Notes under the pieces: generated by a model
The model's database searches: none
The model's input: the letters and a program-made list of their open reading frames with translations, nothing else
What the model was told of the DNA's origin: nothing
Position numbers and translations under genes: made by a program
In this document: in pieces, positions 52,514-62,070 of the stretch
Position numbering within the stretch: position 1 is the stretch's first letter
How the letters are laid out: the number at the start of each line of letters is the position of its first letter
NCBI RefSeq assembly: GCF_014653575.1
Contig: NZ_BNAQ01000002.1
Span: 558,001 to 622,000, forward strand
Direction of reading: 5' to 3'
From: Sphingomonas glacialis
GTDB lineage: Bacteria; Pseudomonadota; Alphaproteobacteria; Sphingomonadales; Sphingomonadaceae
Length of the DNA stretch: 64,000 nt

Positions 52514-53881
52514 TCAGACCGTCGCCAAGTCCTCGTCGACCGCCGCCAGATCGCCGCGCGCACGCGCCGCGCGGCCATAGACCGCCTCGAACAAGGGGGT
52601 CGCCATCACGGTGGTGACGATCGCCATCAGCACGAGCATCGCGAACAGCGTCGGCCCGATGATGCCCTTTTGCAGCCCGATATTGATGATGATCAGCTCC
52701 ATCAGCCCGCGCGAGTTCATCAGTGCGCCGATGCCGAGCGCGGTGGAATTGTCCTCACCCGAAAGCCGCGCGGCAGCATAGCAGGCGCCGAACTTGGCGA
52801 GGATCGACACGACCAGAATGCCGAGCGTGATCAGCAGCAGCGACCCCGACGCGACCATGTCCATCCGCGTGTTGAGCCCCGAATATGTGAAGAACATCGG
52901 CAGCAGCAGCACGACCGCAAGGGGCTCGACCTTGCGCTTGAGTTCCGCGACGAACAGCCCGCGCGGCATGCACACCCCCATCAGGAAGCCGCCGAAGATC
53001 GCATGGATGCCGATCGCGTCCATCACGAACGCCGACAGGCAGAACAGCAGCAACGCGACCGCGAGCATTCCGCTGGTCATCTCGCCGCGCGCCTCGACGA
53101 TCCGGCCGAGCGGCGCAAGCAGCCGCCGTCCGAGCAACAGCATGAAGCCGGTATAGATCAGCGCCCCGCCGATCGCGAGCACCGCCACGCCCGCCCCCGC
53201 CCCGAAGGTCGCGAGCACGATCGCGAGCACGCACCACGACGCCGCATCGTCGAACGCGCCGGCGGTGAGCGACAGCGTACCGAGCGCCGAATTGGCGAGC
53301 CCGCGCTCGTTGATGATCCGCGCGAGCATCGGGAAGGCGGTCAGCGCGATGCACGCGCCCATGAACAGCGTCGCGCTCGCGCGGTCGATACCCGGCGCAA
53401 ACAGGCCGGGCACGGTCAGCAGGAAGGGCGTGATCAGCACCGCGAGCAGGAACGGCGCGGCGATCCCCGCTGCCGACACCATCGCCGCGCTGCGCGCCTT
53501 CGACTTGAAATGGTCGAGCTGGAGCGTCAGCCCGACGATGAACATGTACAGGCCGACGCCCAATTGCGCGCCGACATAGAGGACGTTGCGCGTCTCCTTG
53601 GGGAAGATCGCGAGCTGCAGGTCGGGCAGCAGCAGCCCGAACAGCGACGGGCCGAGCACGACGCCCGCGATCATCTCGCCGACGACTTGCGGCTGGCGCA
53701 GCAGCTTCTGCCCGAGCCAGCCGACGACGCGGCATGCGAGGATGATCACCGCGAGCTGAAGAAAGAAATGGACGCTGAAATCGCCCGGCGTATAGCTCTT
53801 GACGGCATTTACCGCAGGGCCGTGCGCCCCCAGCACCCCGCCCAGCGCCTGCCACGCCTGGCCCAGCAATTCGCCCATCAT
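52514..53881 (-). CDS. CPA2 family cation:proton antiporter (Kef-type)
   Basis: A 455-residue integral membrane protein with about 12-13 helices. LRQPQVVGEMIAGVVLGPSL (near residue 65), ALTAFPMLARIINERG (near 180), LSLTAGAFDDAASW (near 205, the DDA ion site) and IGALMNSRGLMELIIINIG near 400 are typical of CPA2 antiporters that exchange K+ or Na+ for H+. There is no TrkA-N/RCK domain, unlike KefB/C. An upstream GTG (53890) is possible; I prefer ATG 53881 or 53878, with GGGG just upstream. Its linkage to the downstream glycosyltransferase gene is convergent. Confidence 0.88.
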   Translation of the reverse strand: MMGELLGQAWQALGGVLGAHGPAVNAVKSYTPGDFSVHFFLQLAVIILACRVVGWLGQKLLRQPQVVGEMIAGVVLGPSLFGLLLPDLQLAIFPKETRNVLYVGAQLGVGLYMFIVGLTLQLDHFKSKARSAAMVSAAGIAAPFLLAVLITPFLLTVPGLFAPGIDRASATLFMGACIALTAFPMLARIINERGLANSALGTLSLTAGAFDDAASWCVLAIVLATFGAGAGVAVLAIGGALIYTGFMLLLGRRLLAPLGRIVEARGEMTSGMLAVALLLFCLSAFVMDAIGIHAIFGGFLMGVCMPRGLFVAELKRKVEPLAVVLLLPMFFTYSGLNTRMDMVASGSLLLITLGILVVSILAKFGACYAAARLSGEDNSTALGIGALMNSRGLMELIIINIGLQKGIIGPTLFAMLVLMAIVTTVMATPLFEAVYGRAARARGDLAAVDEDLATV

Positions 53882-53938
53882 CGTCCCCACATATCCAGCG
53901 CAGCGCTCCCCGCTGCGCCCGGGTGACGCGTTAGCGCA

Positions 53939-56900
53939 TCACCCGGTCACCGGCACGATATTATCGTCCGAATTGCGATCGATATAGGTGGTGTAGGGAT
54001 CGATCCCGGCAAACGCCGGCTTGCGCTTGCTGACGATGCGCAGCGTCTGCACGCCCGACCGCACGGGCAGGCGCTCCATCGATACGACGTCCTTGGACGA
54101 GAAGGCGCCGTAATCGGGCTTGTGGTCGAACAGCCCGACCGCGATCGTGTCGGACAGCGGCGCCGGCGTCTCCTTGCCCGTGCCGCTTGCGTAGAATTTC
54201 GCGGCATCGACGCTGAGCAGCGTCTCGAACGTCCCGTCGGGCAATTTCCGCACGGTCGCGGTCTTCGCCTTGAGATCGTAGAGCGTGATGCGATCGAGCA
54301 CGTCGCGGACGAGCTCGCGCTCGGCGGGGGTCCGCGCGAGGCCGAGGAAGCCGTTCACCAGATCGAGCGAGCGCGGATACGGCTGGCTCTTGAAGCGATA
54401 TTTGGCGAGCAGGTCGCGCAGCATCGCGTTGACGCGCGCCTCGCCGAGCCGGTCCTGAAGCAGGTACATCACCACCGCGCCCTTGCGATAATGAATGTAT
54501 CCCTGGTCCTCGACCCGGTCGAGCGGCAGCTCCTCGATCCGCTCCGATCCGCGCGACCGCAGATAGCTGTCGAGCTCGTACTTGAGGAAGCGGCGGATCT
54601 TGTCCTCGCCATTGAGGTGCTTCATCACCATCAGCGCCGAATATTGCGCCATCGTCTCGACCAGGATCGTGCCGCCCTGCATGTCGGCGCTGATGATCTG
54701 GTGCGCCCAATATTGATGCCCCAGCTCGTGCGCGGTGACATAGGTGACATAGTCGATCTTGTCTGGCGCATTGGCATCGGCGAGGAAGCCGATCCGCTCG
54801 GAATACGGGATCGTCCCCGCGAACGCCTGTGCAAAGCTCGCATAGCCCGGGAATTCGATGATCCGCGCATAGTCGAACTGATACGGGCCGAAATTGGCGC
54901 GGTAATAGCCAAGCGCGCTCTTCATCGCAGCCAGCATGCGATCGACGTTATAGCCGTGCTTCGCATCGTAGAAGACCGACAGTTTGACCCCGTCGGCCAT
55001 TTCGGACTTCTCGGCATAGGCCGCCGACTGAACCGAGAAGAACGCGAGGATCGGCGCGGGCGAGACGAAGTGCGCGGTGCGTCGTCCGTTCGCGACGGTG
55101 TCGGACAGCTTGCGCCCCGGCGCGATCGGCGTCTGGCCGGCATCGGTCGAGACGGTGATGTCCGAATTCACCCAATCGGCATCGCCGATATAGTTGCGCC
55201 GCTGTGCCGACACGTCCTCGAGCTTGGCCTTTCGCAACTCCGGCGTCAGCCCGTATTTGCGGCGCTTGGCGCGGTCGCTGAGCAGGCCGTCGCGGTCCAT
55301 CCCGATCTGGGGCGCGAATTCCGAATTGCTGAGGAAGGTGCCGTTGCCGACGAGCCGCGCGTCATCGCCATTGGCGCGCAGCGCGACGCTCTGGCGATGC
55401 GTCACGAACGACAGCGTCCCCGTCGCCCCCGGCGCGAGCGGCGTGGCGAAGCGGTAGATGCGGTATTTGAGATCGGCATCGTCCATCGCGAGCGTGGCGC
55501 CCGGAACCGCGATCGACACGATCGTGGTATCCTCGTTGGCGAGCCGCACGTGCAGGTCGCGCAACGGCGCGCCGGTATCGTTGACGAAGCGATAGCTACC
55601 CTTCGCCTCCATCCGGCGCTGCGCCGGATAGAGCGCGACATCGAGCTTGATGTCGGTGGTCGACGGCTGGAGGACCTTTTCGTACTTCAGATACTTCTTT
55701 TCATACGTCGCCAGCCGCGCCTCGCGGTTTTCGCGCGTGCGATAGACATTGAGCACGTCCATCTGCCGATAGAGCCACACCCCCGTTACGATCGACACGA
55801 GCAACCCGCCGGCAAGCACTGCGCCCGCCGGCCCCTTGAGCCGCGCCGGGAGCTGGCGGAGCCGCGGCGCGAGCCGCGTCTCGGTCCCGCGCCGCCACAG
55901 CAGATGCGCGACCACCGCGAGCGCGAGCGCGATCCCCGACCAATAGAGCCGCAGCCACCAGCTGAGCGGCCCGCCGATCTGGTCGCCGTTCATGTCCGAC
56001 AGCTGGAGGTTGCCGCTGCTGCCGTAATTGTAGAGCGGATGCTCGAACCCGATATTCTGCAGCGTCAGCGTCGCGACGAGGTAGATCACCATGATCCCCC
56101 AGCCGACGAACTTGTTCGGGCTGAGCGCCTGGACGAACACCGACAGGATCGCGATCAGCACCATGTCGACCGTCATCGGCAGCAGATACCAGCCGAGATA
56201 CTGCAGCGGCTCGAGCGCGGTCACGCCGCGCGCGAGCTGGACGAGCATCGCCGCTACCGCCGAGATGACCAGCGTCGCAAACAGCACGCCCGAAACCGCG
56301 AGTGCCTTGGGCACGATGTACGCCCAATTGGGCAGCGACGTCGCATCGATGATCTCGTGCATCCGCCGCTCGCGGTCGCGCCAGACGACCTCGCCGCCGT
56401 AATAGATCGCGATGATCAGCGGGAAGACGCCGAACGCGCCCATCAGCGTGCCGATCACCGCAAAGGTCAGCGGGCGCGCTGCTGTGCCGTACATCTCGCC
56501 TGCGAACAGCAGACCGCCGAGCGCGTTGAACAGACCGATCAGCAGCAGCACGAAGAATGCCGGGCTGCGAAACACCAGCCCCATCTCGAAGCGGCAGCGC
56601 AACCACAGCCGCGCGCCGTTCGCTGCTGCCGGGCGGACCGGCGGCAGGCGATCGACGAGCAGCGGCGCCGACGCGGCGAGCTTGGCGTCCTTGCGCTGCT
56701 GTCGCCGCAACTGACGCTTCGACGCGCCGCGTTCGGAAAAAGTGAAGCGCGAATAGGCCAGCGCGAGCGCGGCGAACGACACGACGAGCCAGATCAGCCG
56801 GTTCCACAACAGCACGCCGGCAAACGACGGCAGATTCGTGTTCGATTCGCTTGCGGTGAAATAGCGAGTCGTCTTGGCGAGCGCGCCGAGCCCGAACGGC

Positions 56901-57526
56901 TCGATATACGCGCCCAGCTCGCGATATTCGGGCTTCGCGCGGATCATGGTGTTGAGCACGACATAGGCGACGAGGAACACGACGACGCCGAGATACGAAT
57001 ACATCATCGACCGCGTCATCGTCGCGACCGCGAAGAAGATCGACGCCGTCAGGAACAAATTGGGCAGCGCCAGCAGGAAATAGACCGACACATAATCGAG
57101 CAGCCGGTTCGCCCCCATCGTATCGGCATCGACCCACGGCATCAGCGAGCCGAGATAGATCGCCAGCGGCACGACGATGAACGTGATCGCCGCGGCGACG
57201 AACGCGCCGAGGAAGCGCCCCATCAGATAATCGAAGCGCGAGACGCGCGTCGAGCGCACCATCGGCCCGAAGCCGCTCTCATCGTCGCGCACGATCACGT
57301 TGGCGACGAACGCCGTCGTCACGAACATGTAGAACAGCGTCAGGATCAGCGAGATCTGCGCGATCGCGACGGGCGCGTTCTTGTGGATATTGCCGCCGCC
57401 GCCGATCTGGATCTGCTCGGTCGTCATCGCGCCGAACGGCAGCAGGAAGAACAGGACCGAGACGACCCAGAACACCGGGTTGCGGAATTGATAGCCGAGC
57501 TCGAAGCGCGCGATCTTGCCGAACAT
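53939..57526 (-). CDS. ABC transporter permease fused to an M1 family aminopeptidase domain
   Basis: A 1195-residue membrane protein. The first ~575 residues are an ABC-2-type permease with about a dozen helices (FRNPVFWVVSVLFFLLPFGA near residue 18, a second half beginning with LWLRCRFEMGLVFRSPAFFV near 310). After a last helix near 575 (AGGLLVSIVTGVWLY) the remaining ~600 residues are periplasmic and contain an M1-type metallopeptidase with HELGHQYWAH (HExxH near residue 935) and the downstream Glu in GGTILVETMAQYSAL. The same permease/peptidase joining occurs in other sphingomonads and xanthomonads. The ATPase gene lies just upstream, 14 bases away. I place the start at ATG 57526; an open frame continues 186 codons upstream but is a shadow of the ATPase gene. 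Confidence 0.88.
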   Translation of the reverse strand: MFGKIARFELGYQFRNPVFWVVSVLFFLLPFGAMTTEQIQIGGGGNIHKNAPVAIAQISLILTLFYMFVTTAFVANVIVRDDESGFGPMVRSTRVSRFDYLMGRFLGAFVAAAITFIVVPLAIYLGSLMPWVDADTMGANRLLDYVSVYFLLALPNLFLTASIFFAVATMTRSMMYSYLGVVVFLVAYVVLNTMIRAKPEYRELGAYIEPFGLGALAKTTRYFTASESNTNLPSFAGVLLWNRLIWLVVSFAALALAYSRFTFSERGASKRQLRRQQRKDAKLAASAPLLVDRLPPVRPAAANGARLWLRCRFEMGLVFRSPAFFVLLLIGLFNALGGLLFAGEMYGTAARPLTFAVIGTLMGAFGVFPLIIAIYYGGEVVWRDRERRMHEIIDATSLPNWAYIVPKALAVSGVLFATLVISAVAAMLVQLARGVTALEPLQYLGWYLLPMTVDMVLIAILSVFVQALSPNKFVGWGIMVIYLVATLTLQNIGFEHPLYNYGSSGNLQLSDMNGDQIGGPLSWWLRLYWSGIALALAVVAHLLWRRGTETRLAPRLRQLPARLKGPAGAVLAGGLLVSIVTGVWLYRQMDVLNVYRTRENREARLATYEKKYLKYEKVLQPSTTDIKLDVALYPAQRRMEAKGSYRFVNDTGAPLRDLHVRLANEDTTIVSIAVPGATLAMDDADLKYRIYRFATPLAPGATGTLSFVTHRQSVALRANGDDARLVGNGTFLSNSEFAPQIGMDRDGLLSDRAKRRKYGLTPELRKAKLEDVSAQRRNYIGDADWVNSDITVSTDAGQTPIAPGRKLSDTVANGRRTAHFVSPAPILAFFSVQSAAYAEKSEMADGVKLSVFYDAKHGYNVDRMLAAMKSALGYYRANFGPYQFDYARIIEFPGYASFAQAFAGTIPYSERIGFLADANAPDKIDYVTYVTAHELGHQYWAHQIISADMQGGTILVETMAQYSALMVMKHLNGEDKIRRFLKYELDSYLRSRGSERIEELPLDRVEDQGYIHYRKGAVVMYLLQDRLGEARVNAMLRDLLAKYRFKSQPYPRSLDLVNGFLGLARTPAERELVRDVLDRITLYDLKAKTATVRKLPDGTFETLLSVDAAKFYASGTGKETPAPLSDTIAVGLFDHKPDYGAFSSKDVVSMERLPVRSGVQTLRIVSKRKPAFAGIDPYTTYIDRNSDDNIVPVTG

Positions 57527-57540
57527 GCCCCCGGCTCCCT

Positions 57541-58452
57541 TCACGCGGCTGCGACGGTGGGATGGACCAAGGCTGCGTCGCCGCTGCGCGAGCGCGACAA
57601 TGTCGAGAAATAGACATCCTCGAGCCCGCCGATCACGGGCGCAAAGCCGTCGCCGGGATCGGTGTCGGACAGGACGTGGATGATCGTGCGGCCCGCGAAC
57701 AGGCGGGTCGAGATGACCTTCTGCGTCTGCGCATAGTGCGCCATGTCGTCGCGTGCGATCGTCTTGGCCCAGACGGTGCCGCGCGACGCCTGGATCAGAT
57801 CCTGCGGCGCGCCCTCGAGCTGGATCCGCCCGGCGGCGAGCACCGCCATGCGCGGGCACAGATCGGCGACATCCTCGACGATATGCGTCGACAGGATGAT
57901 GACGACATTCTCGCCGATCTCGGCAAGCAAATTGAGGAAGCGGTTGCGCTCCTCGGGGTCGAGGCCGGCGGTCGGCTCGTCGACGATGATCAGCTCGGGG
58001 TTGCCGATCAGCGCCTGCGCGATCCCGAAGCGCTGCCGCATCCCGCCCGAGAAACCCGCGATCGCCTTTTTGCGGACGTTCCACAAATTGGTCTGGTTGA
58101 GCAGCGTCTCGACCGTTGCTTTACGCTCCTGCGCCGAGGCGACGCCTTTGAGCACCGCCATGTGATCGAGCATGTCGTACGCCGAAACGCGCGGATAGAC
58201 GCCGAAATCCTGCGGCAGATAGCCGAGCCGCTCGCGCAACGCGTCGGGGGTCGCGAGGATGTCGATCTCGCCGAAGCGGATGCTGCCCGAGGTCGGCGCC
58301 TGCAGCGTCGCCACGGTCCGCATCAGTGTCGACTTGCCCGCGCCATTGGGGCCGAGCAGCCCGAACATGCCCTTGGGTATCGACAGCGTGACATCGTCGA
58401 GCGCCCGCGTTCCGTTGGCATAGACATGCGTAACGTGTTCGAGTTCGAGCAT
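57541..58452 (-). CDS. ABC transporter ATP-binding protein
   Basis: A 303-residue ATPase. Walker A GPNGAGKST (near residue 35), Q-loop GYLPQDFGVYP (near 78), signature FSGGMRQRFGIAQAL (near 133), Walker B LIIVDEPTAGLDPEERNRF (near 154) and the H-loop in ILSTHIVEDVADLC (near 186) are all present. It powers the permease/M1-peptidase protein encoded downstream. The C-terminal 85 residues are an accessory domain usual for this group. AGGAGGAAA and GGGGGAAA lie before the ATG. The system is likely an exporter or envelope-stress device; substrate unknown. Confidence 0.92.
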   Translation of the reverse strand: MLELEHVTHVYANGTRALDDVTLSIPKGMFGLLGPNGAGKSTLMRTVATLQAPTSGSIRFGEIDILATPDALRERLGYLPQDFGVYPRVSAYDMLDHMAVLKGVASAQERKATVETLLNQTNLWNVRKKAIAGFSGGMRQRFGIAQALIGNPELIIVDEPTAGLDPEERNRFLNLLAEIGENVVIILSTHIVEDVADLCPRMAVLAAGRIQLEGAPQDLIQASRGTVWAKTIARDDMAHYAQTQKVISTRLFAGRTIIHVLSDTDPGDGFAPVIGGLEDVYFSTLSRSRSGDAALVHPTVAAA

Positions 58453-58547
58453 GATTTCCCCCTGTATCAGGAGGAAAGCTAGCGCAGTGTATTACAAAGC
58501 TAAAGCGCAAAATGCATTGCGCGTGCGCGCAGTGCGGCCGCGTCAGA

Positions 58548-59960
58548 TCAGCGTGCGCCGGCGAGCAGGCGATACCCCCATGCCGGCAAGGTGACCTTGC
58601 TCGCGGTATCGATCACCAGCGCCGATCCGTCCGCGGCATCGACATAGCGACCCGCGACCGGGCCGTCGCTGAACGACACCGTCTGCGGCGCGCCCGACAG
58701 GTTGAACAGCGCGAGGACTGTGTCGCCGCCCTTTTCGCGCACGAACGAGAAGACCTTGGTCGGCGCGCTGTTGACCACCGGCGTCATGCGCGCGCCCCAC
58801 GGCGCGTTCCACAACGCCGGGTGCGCATCGCGGAATGCGATCAACTGGCGAAACAGCGCGGCATTGGGATGGTCGCGCCAGGTGATCGGGTCACGGTCGA
58901 AGAATTTGAGCCGCCGCGGGTTGCCCGCCTCCTGCCCGTTATGGATCAGCGGCATCCCCTCGCCGACGAACGACAGCGCGATCGCGGCGGGAAGCGCGGG
59001 ACCGAAGCGTTCGAACTCGGTGCCTTCCCACGCATTCTGGTCGTGATTCTCGGTATAGGTCATCCGCATCGCCTCGGCCGGCCATGCGCTCTGCACTTCG
59101 GAATAATACCCGAACAGCGCGTTCACGTCGGCCTTGCCGGCGCCGATGTCGGCCATCGCATTGTTCCATTTCCAGGCATAGGACGCGTCGAACGCCTTGG
59201 CGTGGACATCGCGCTGGTCGAATTCGGCGAGCATGAAGACGGGCTTGATCGCGTCGAGTTCGTCGCGTGCCGTCTCCCAGAAATCGAGCGGCACATAGCC
59301 CGCGACGTCGCAGCGGAAGCCGTCGACACCGACATCGCGCACCCAATATTTCATCGACTCGGTCATGTATTGCCGCAGCCCGGGCTTGGAATAGTCGAGA
59401 TCGATGATGTCGGACCAGTCCCAGAACGGGGTCGGCCGGTTCGCGCCCTTCCAGTCATGCTCGTACCAGTCGGGATGCGTGGTGTGGATGACATTGTCCC
59501 ACGCGGTATGGTTGGCGACCCAGTCGAGGATGACATGCATCCCCTGCGCATGCGCCGCCGCGACGAACGCCTTGAGATCGTCGACCGTCCCGAACTCGGG
59601 GTTCACCGCGCGATAGTCCTTGACCGCATAGGGGCTGCCGAGCCCGCCCTTGCGGTTCTTCTCGCCGATCGGATGGACCGGCATCAGCCACAGGATGTCG
59701 ACGCCGAGCGCCTTCAACCGCGGCAGTTGCGCTTGCGCAGCGCGGAACGTTCCCTCGGGGGTGAACTGGCGCGTGTTGATCTGATAGAGCACCGCCGTCT
59801 TGGTCCAGGCGGGATGGTGCAGCGAAACATAGGGCCGCGGCTGATAGCGCGCGTCGATCGCGGCGCTGCCCGGAGCGGCCGCTTGCTTGGCTGAGGCCAT
59901 GCCCGAGGACAGCAGCGCGACCATCGCCAGTCCAAGCGCACCCATCCGCATCGCCCGCAT
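58548..59960 (-). CDS. Exported GH13 alpha-amylase family enzyme
   Basis: A 470-residue periplasmic or extracellular glycoside hydrolase with a signal peptide (about 1-24, GLAMVALLSSGMASA). The four GH13 regions are visible: VILDWVANHTAWD (region I, near residue 143), GFRCDVAGYVPLDFW (region II with nucleophile Asp, near 216), PVFMLAEFDQRDVHA (region III with acid Glu, near 240) and YTENHDQNAWEGTE (region IV, near 307). A C-terminal beta domain ends the protein. It hydrolyses or transfers alpha-1,4-glucosidic bonds; specificity is unclear, and the LAEFDQRD motif hints at the alpha-amylase/maltogenic-like branch. GGGAGG precedes the ATG. No maltose transporter is nearby. Confidence 0.9.
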   Translation of the reverse strand: MRAMRMGALGLAMVALLSSGMASAKQAAAPGSAAIDARYQPRPYVSLHHPAWTKTAVLYQINTRQFTPEGTFRAAQAQLPRLKALGVDILWLMPVHPIGEKNRKGGLGSPYAVKDYRAVNPEFGTVDDLKAFVAAAHAQGMHVILDWVANHTAWDNVIHTTHPDWYEHDWKGANRPTPFWDWSDIIDLDYSKPGLRQYMTESMKYWVRDVGVDGFRCDVAGYVPLDFWETARDELDAIKPVFMLAEFDQRDVHAKAFDASYAWKWNNAMADIGAGKADVNALFGYYSEVQSAWPAEAMRMTYTENHDQNAWEGTEFERFGPALPAAIALSFVGEGMPLIHNGQEAGNPRRLKFFDRDPITWRDHPNAALFRQLIAFRDAHPALWNAPWGARMTPVVNSAPTKVFSFVREKGGDTVLALFNLSGAPQTVSFSDGPVAGRYVDAADGSALVIDTASKVTLPAWGYRLLAGAR

Positions 59961-60192
59961 CGCATTCCTCCCGTTTTATCTTGGGGCGCTTATGCCACTG
60001 CTCGGGCGGGGAGCACGGTGAATACGTATGTGACGGCGCGTGCGGACGCCGCGGCGTGTTAGAGGCACCAACGCAGATTTGCCCATGCCATCCCGGCCAG
60101 CGGACGCCCGACCACTGCCCCCTGCGAGTGCACGGTTTTTTGGCAACGGAGCATGCCGGTCATTATGTTGGATCGTGCGCCTAAAGCAGGCC

Positions 60193-60693
60193 ATGACGTG
60201 CGCCATGTCGCGCGCCGTCAAACTTCTTCTTTCGATCGATCGCTTTCTCCTCTGGCTGATTGCCACCGTGGTGCTGGCAAGCCTGCTGCCCGCGCGCGGG
60301 GCGGCGACGGGCTGGGTCGATCCAGTGCTGCTCTCCGGCATGCTCTACCTCACGCTGCTGCCCTCGACGGTGCAATCGTCGATCGCGGTCACGGCAATGG
60401 CGCGCGGGAATGTCGCCGCGGCGGTGTGCAGCGCATCGTTGTCGAACCTGCTGGGCATTTTCCTGACACCGCTCTTGGTCGGCGTGTTCCTGCACGTCGC
60501 GGGCGGCGGCGCAGTCGCGCTGCAATTGCTGCTGCCCTTTCTCGCCGGGCATGTGCTGCGGCCGCTGGGCTTGCAGGTGATTGGCCGGCCGGGGGCCGAG
60601 CGGACGCTGTTCCGTTCCGCGGCGATGCTGGAGGAACGGGGGCTGACCGGGGCTTCCTCGCCGGGCGGGGCATTTCAGGGGGACTATCGATGA
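60193..60693 (+). pseudogene. Truncated bile acid:sodium symporter-family transporter (YfeH/Rch1-like)
   Basis: An open frame of 166 residues retains only islands of a transporter that normally has about 320-335. Kept are the first helix (FLLWLIATVVLASLLPARG), the conserved LYLTLLPSTVQSSIAV then TAMARGNVAAAVCSASLSNL and LGIFLTPLLVGVF, and part of the next helix (LQLLLPFLAGHVLRPLG). Roughly 80 residues between the first two blocks and the C-terminal ~90 are missing, without any stop in the remaining frame. A product without these helices cannot fold as a BASS transporter. Its stop still overlaps the next start (ATGA at 60690). Positions 59961-60192 upstream hold no other recognised gene. Confidence 0.65.
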
Positions 60694-62066
60694 CGCAAGC
60701 GACCCGACCGATCGATCCGGGAGCCCCGCCGATCGTGGGCGCGCACCGCCTCGACCGCTATTTCCGGATGAGCGAGCGCGGCACGACGGCGCGGACCGAG
60801 GTGCTGGCGGGGATCACCACCTTCCTGACGATGGCCTATATCGTGCTGGTCAACCCCGCGATCCTGGGCCTGGCCGGGATGCCGGTCGCTTCGGTCGCCG
60901 CTGCGACGTGCTTTGCCGCCGCCTTCGCCTCGATCCTGATGGGTATGGTCGCCAATACCCCCTTGGCGCTCGCGCCGGGCATGGGGCTCAACGCCTATTT
61001 CAGCTTCACCGTCGTCCAGCAGATGGGCGTGCCGTGGCCGGTCGCGCTCGGCTGCGTGCTGATCTCGGGCGTCGCCTTCCTGCTGCTGACGCTCACCGGC
61101 GTGCGGCAGATGATCGTCGCCGTCATCCCGCAGCAACTGTTCGCCGCGGTGGCTGGCGGGATCGGACTGTTCATCGGCTTTATCGGGTTGAAGAATGCCG
61201 GGATTGTCGTCGCCAGCCCGGCGACGCTGGTCGCGCTCGGCGATCTCACGGCACCCGGCGCGGCGCTCGCCTTGTTCGGCCTGCTCGTGATCGGCGCGTT
61301 GAGCGTGTGGAACGTGCGCGGTGCGATGCTGATCGGGATCATCGGCACCACCCTGGTCGGCTGGTTCGCGGGCCAAGTCGTGTTCAAGCCCGAGCCCTAC
61401 AGCCTCTCGGCGCTCACCGGCACCGCGTTCAAGCTCGATCTGCCCGGCGTGTTCGGGATCGGCGGGCGGCACGGGCTCGGGCTGATCGAGATCCTGTTCG
61501 TCTTCCTGTTCGTCGATCTGTTCGACAATATCGGCACGCTCGTCGCGGTGACCAAGCGCGCCGGGCTGATGGACGCCGCCGGGCGCATCCCCGGGCTCAA
61601 CCGCATCCTGATGACCGATGCCGTCGCGACGATCGTCGGCTCGCTCGCGGGCACGAGCACGGTGACGTCGTATGTCGAGAGCGCGGCTGGCGTGCAGGCG
61701 GGCGGCCGCACCGGGCTGACCGCGGTGGTGACGGGCGTGCTGTTCCTGCTCACCATGTTCGTCGCGCCCTATGCGCAGCTGATCCCGCTGGCCGCGACCG
61801 CGCCCGCGTTGATCATCGTCGGCGGGCTGATGCTGCTCCCGTTGCGCGAAGTCGACTGGGAGGATGCCTATTCGGCGATTCCCGCCTTCCTCACCGTGGC
61901 GATGATCCCGCTGACCTTCTCGATCGCCAACGGCCTCGCCTTCGGCATCACCGCGCATGCGCTGTTGAAGCTGATCCGCGGGCGGATCACCACCGCGGAC
62001 TGGTTCCTGCTGCTGCTTGCCGGGTTGTTCGTCGTGCGCTTCGTGTGGATGAGCGCGGGGGCATGA
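60690..62066 (+). CDS. NCS2 family purine permease (AzgA/GhxP-like)
   Basis: A 458-residue membrane transporter for hypoxanthine, guanine or adenine with protons. About 12-14 helices are present. RYFRMSERGTTARTEVLAG then ITTFLTMAYIVLVNPAIL (near residue 38), ANTPLALAPGMGLNAYFSF (near 92), LFVFLFVDLFDNIGTLVAVT (near 272) and LAGTSTVTSYVESAAGVQAG (near 317) are diagnostic of the AzgA-like branch. GGGGG precedes ATG 60690. Guanine deaminase is encoded 300 bases downstream, which favours guanine as substrate. Confidence 0.9.
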   Translation: MTQATRPIDPGAPPIVGAHRLDRYFRMSERGTTARTEVLAGITTFLTMAYIVLVNPAILGLAGMPVASVAAATCFAAAFASILMGMVANTPLALAPGMGLNAYFSFTVVQQMGVPWPVALGCVLISGVAFLLLTLTGVRQMIVAVIPQQLFAAVAGGIGLFIGFIGLKNAGIVVASPATLVALGDLTAPGAALALFGLLVIGALSVWNVRGAMLIGIIGTTLVGWFAGQVVFKPEPYSLSALTGTAFKLDLPGVFGIGGRHGLGLIEILFVFLFVDLFDNIGTLVAVTKRAGLMDAAGRIPGLNRILMTDAVATIVGSLAGTSTVTSYVESAAGVQAGGRTGLTAVVTGVLFLLTMFVAPYAQLIPLAATAPALIIVGGLMLLPLREVDWEDAYSAIPAFLTVAMIPLTFSIANGLAFGITAHALLKLIRGRITTADWFLLLLAGLFVVRFVWMSAGA

Positions 62067-62070
62067 GCTG

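Noticed and set aside
54122..57613. Open frame of 1163 codons on the plus strand opposite the permease/peptidase gene
   Set aside because: Extreme Arg/Asp/Glu/His composition typical of the complement of GC-rich coding DNA; no recognisable motif.
57527..58084. 186-codon N-terminal extension of the permease/peptidase frame
   Set aside because: It overlaps the ABC ATPase gene in another frame, is Arg-rich and has no family resemblance; the permease begins normally at ATG 57526.
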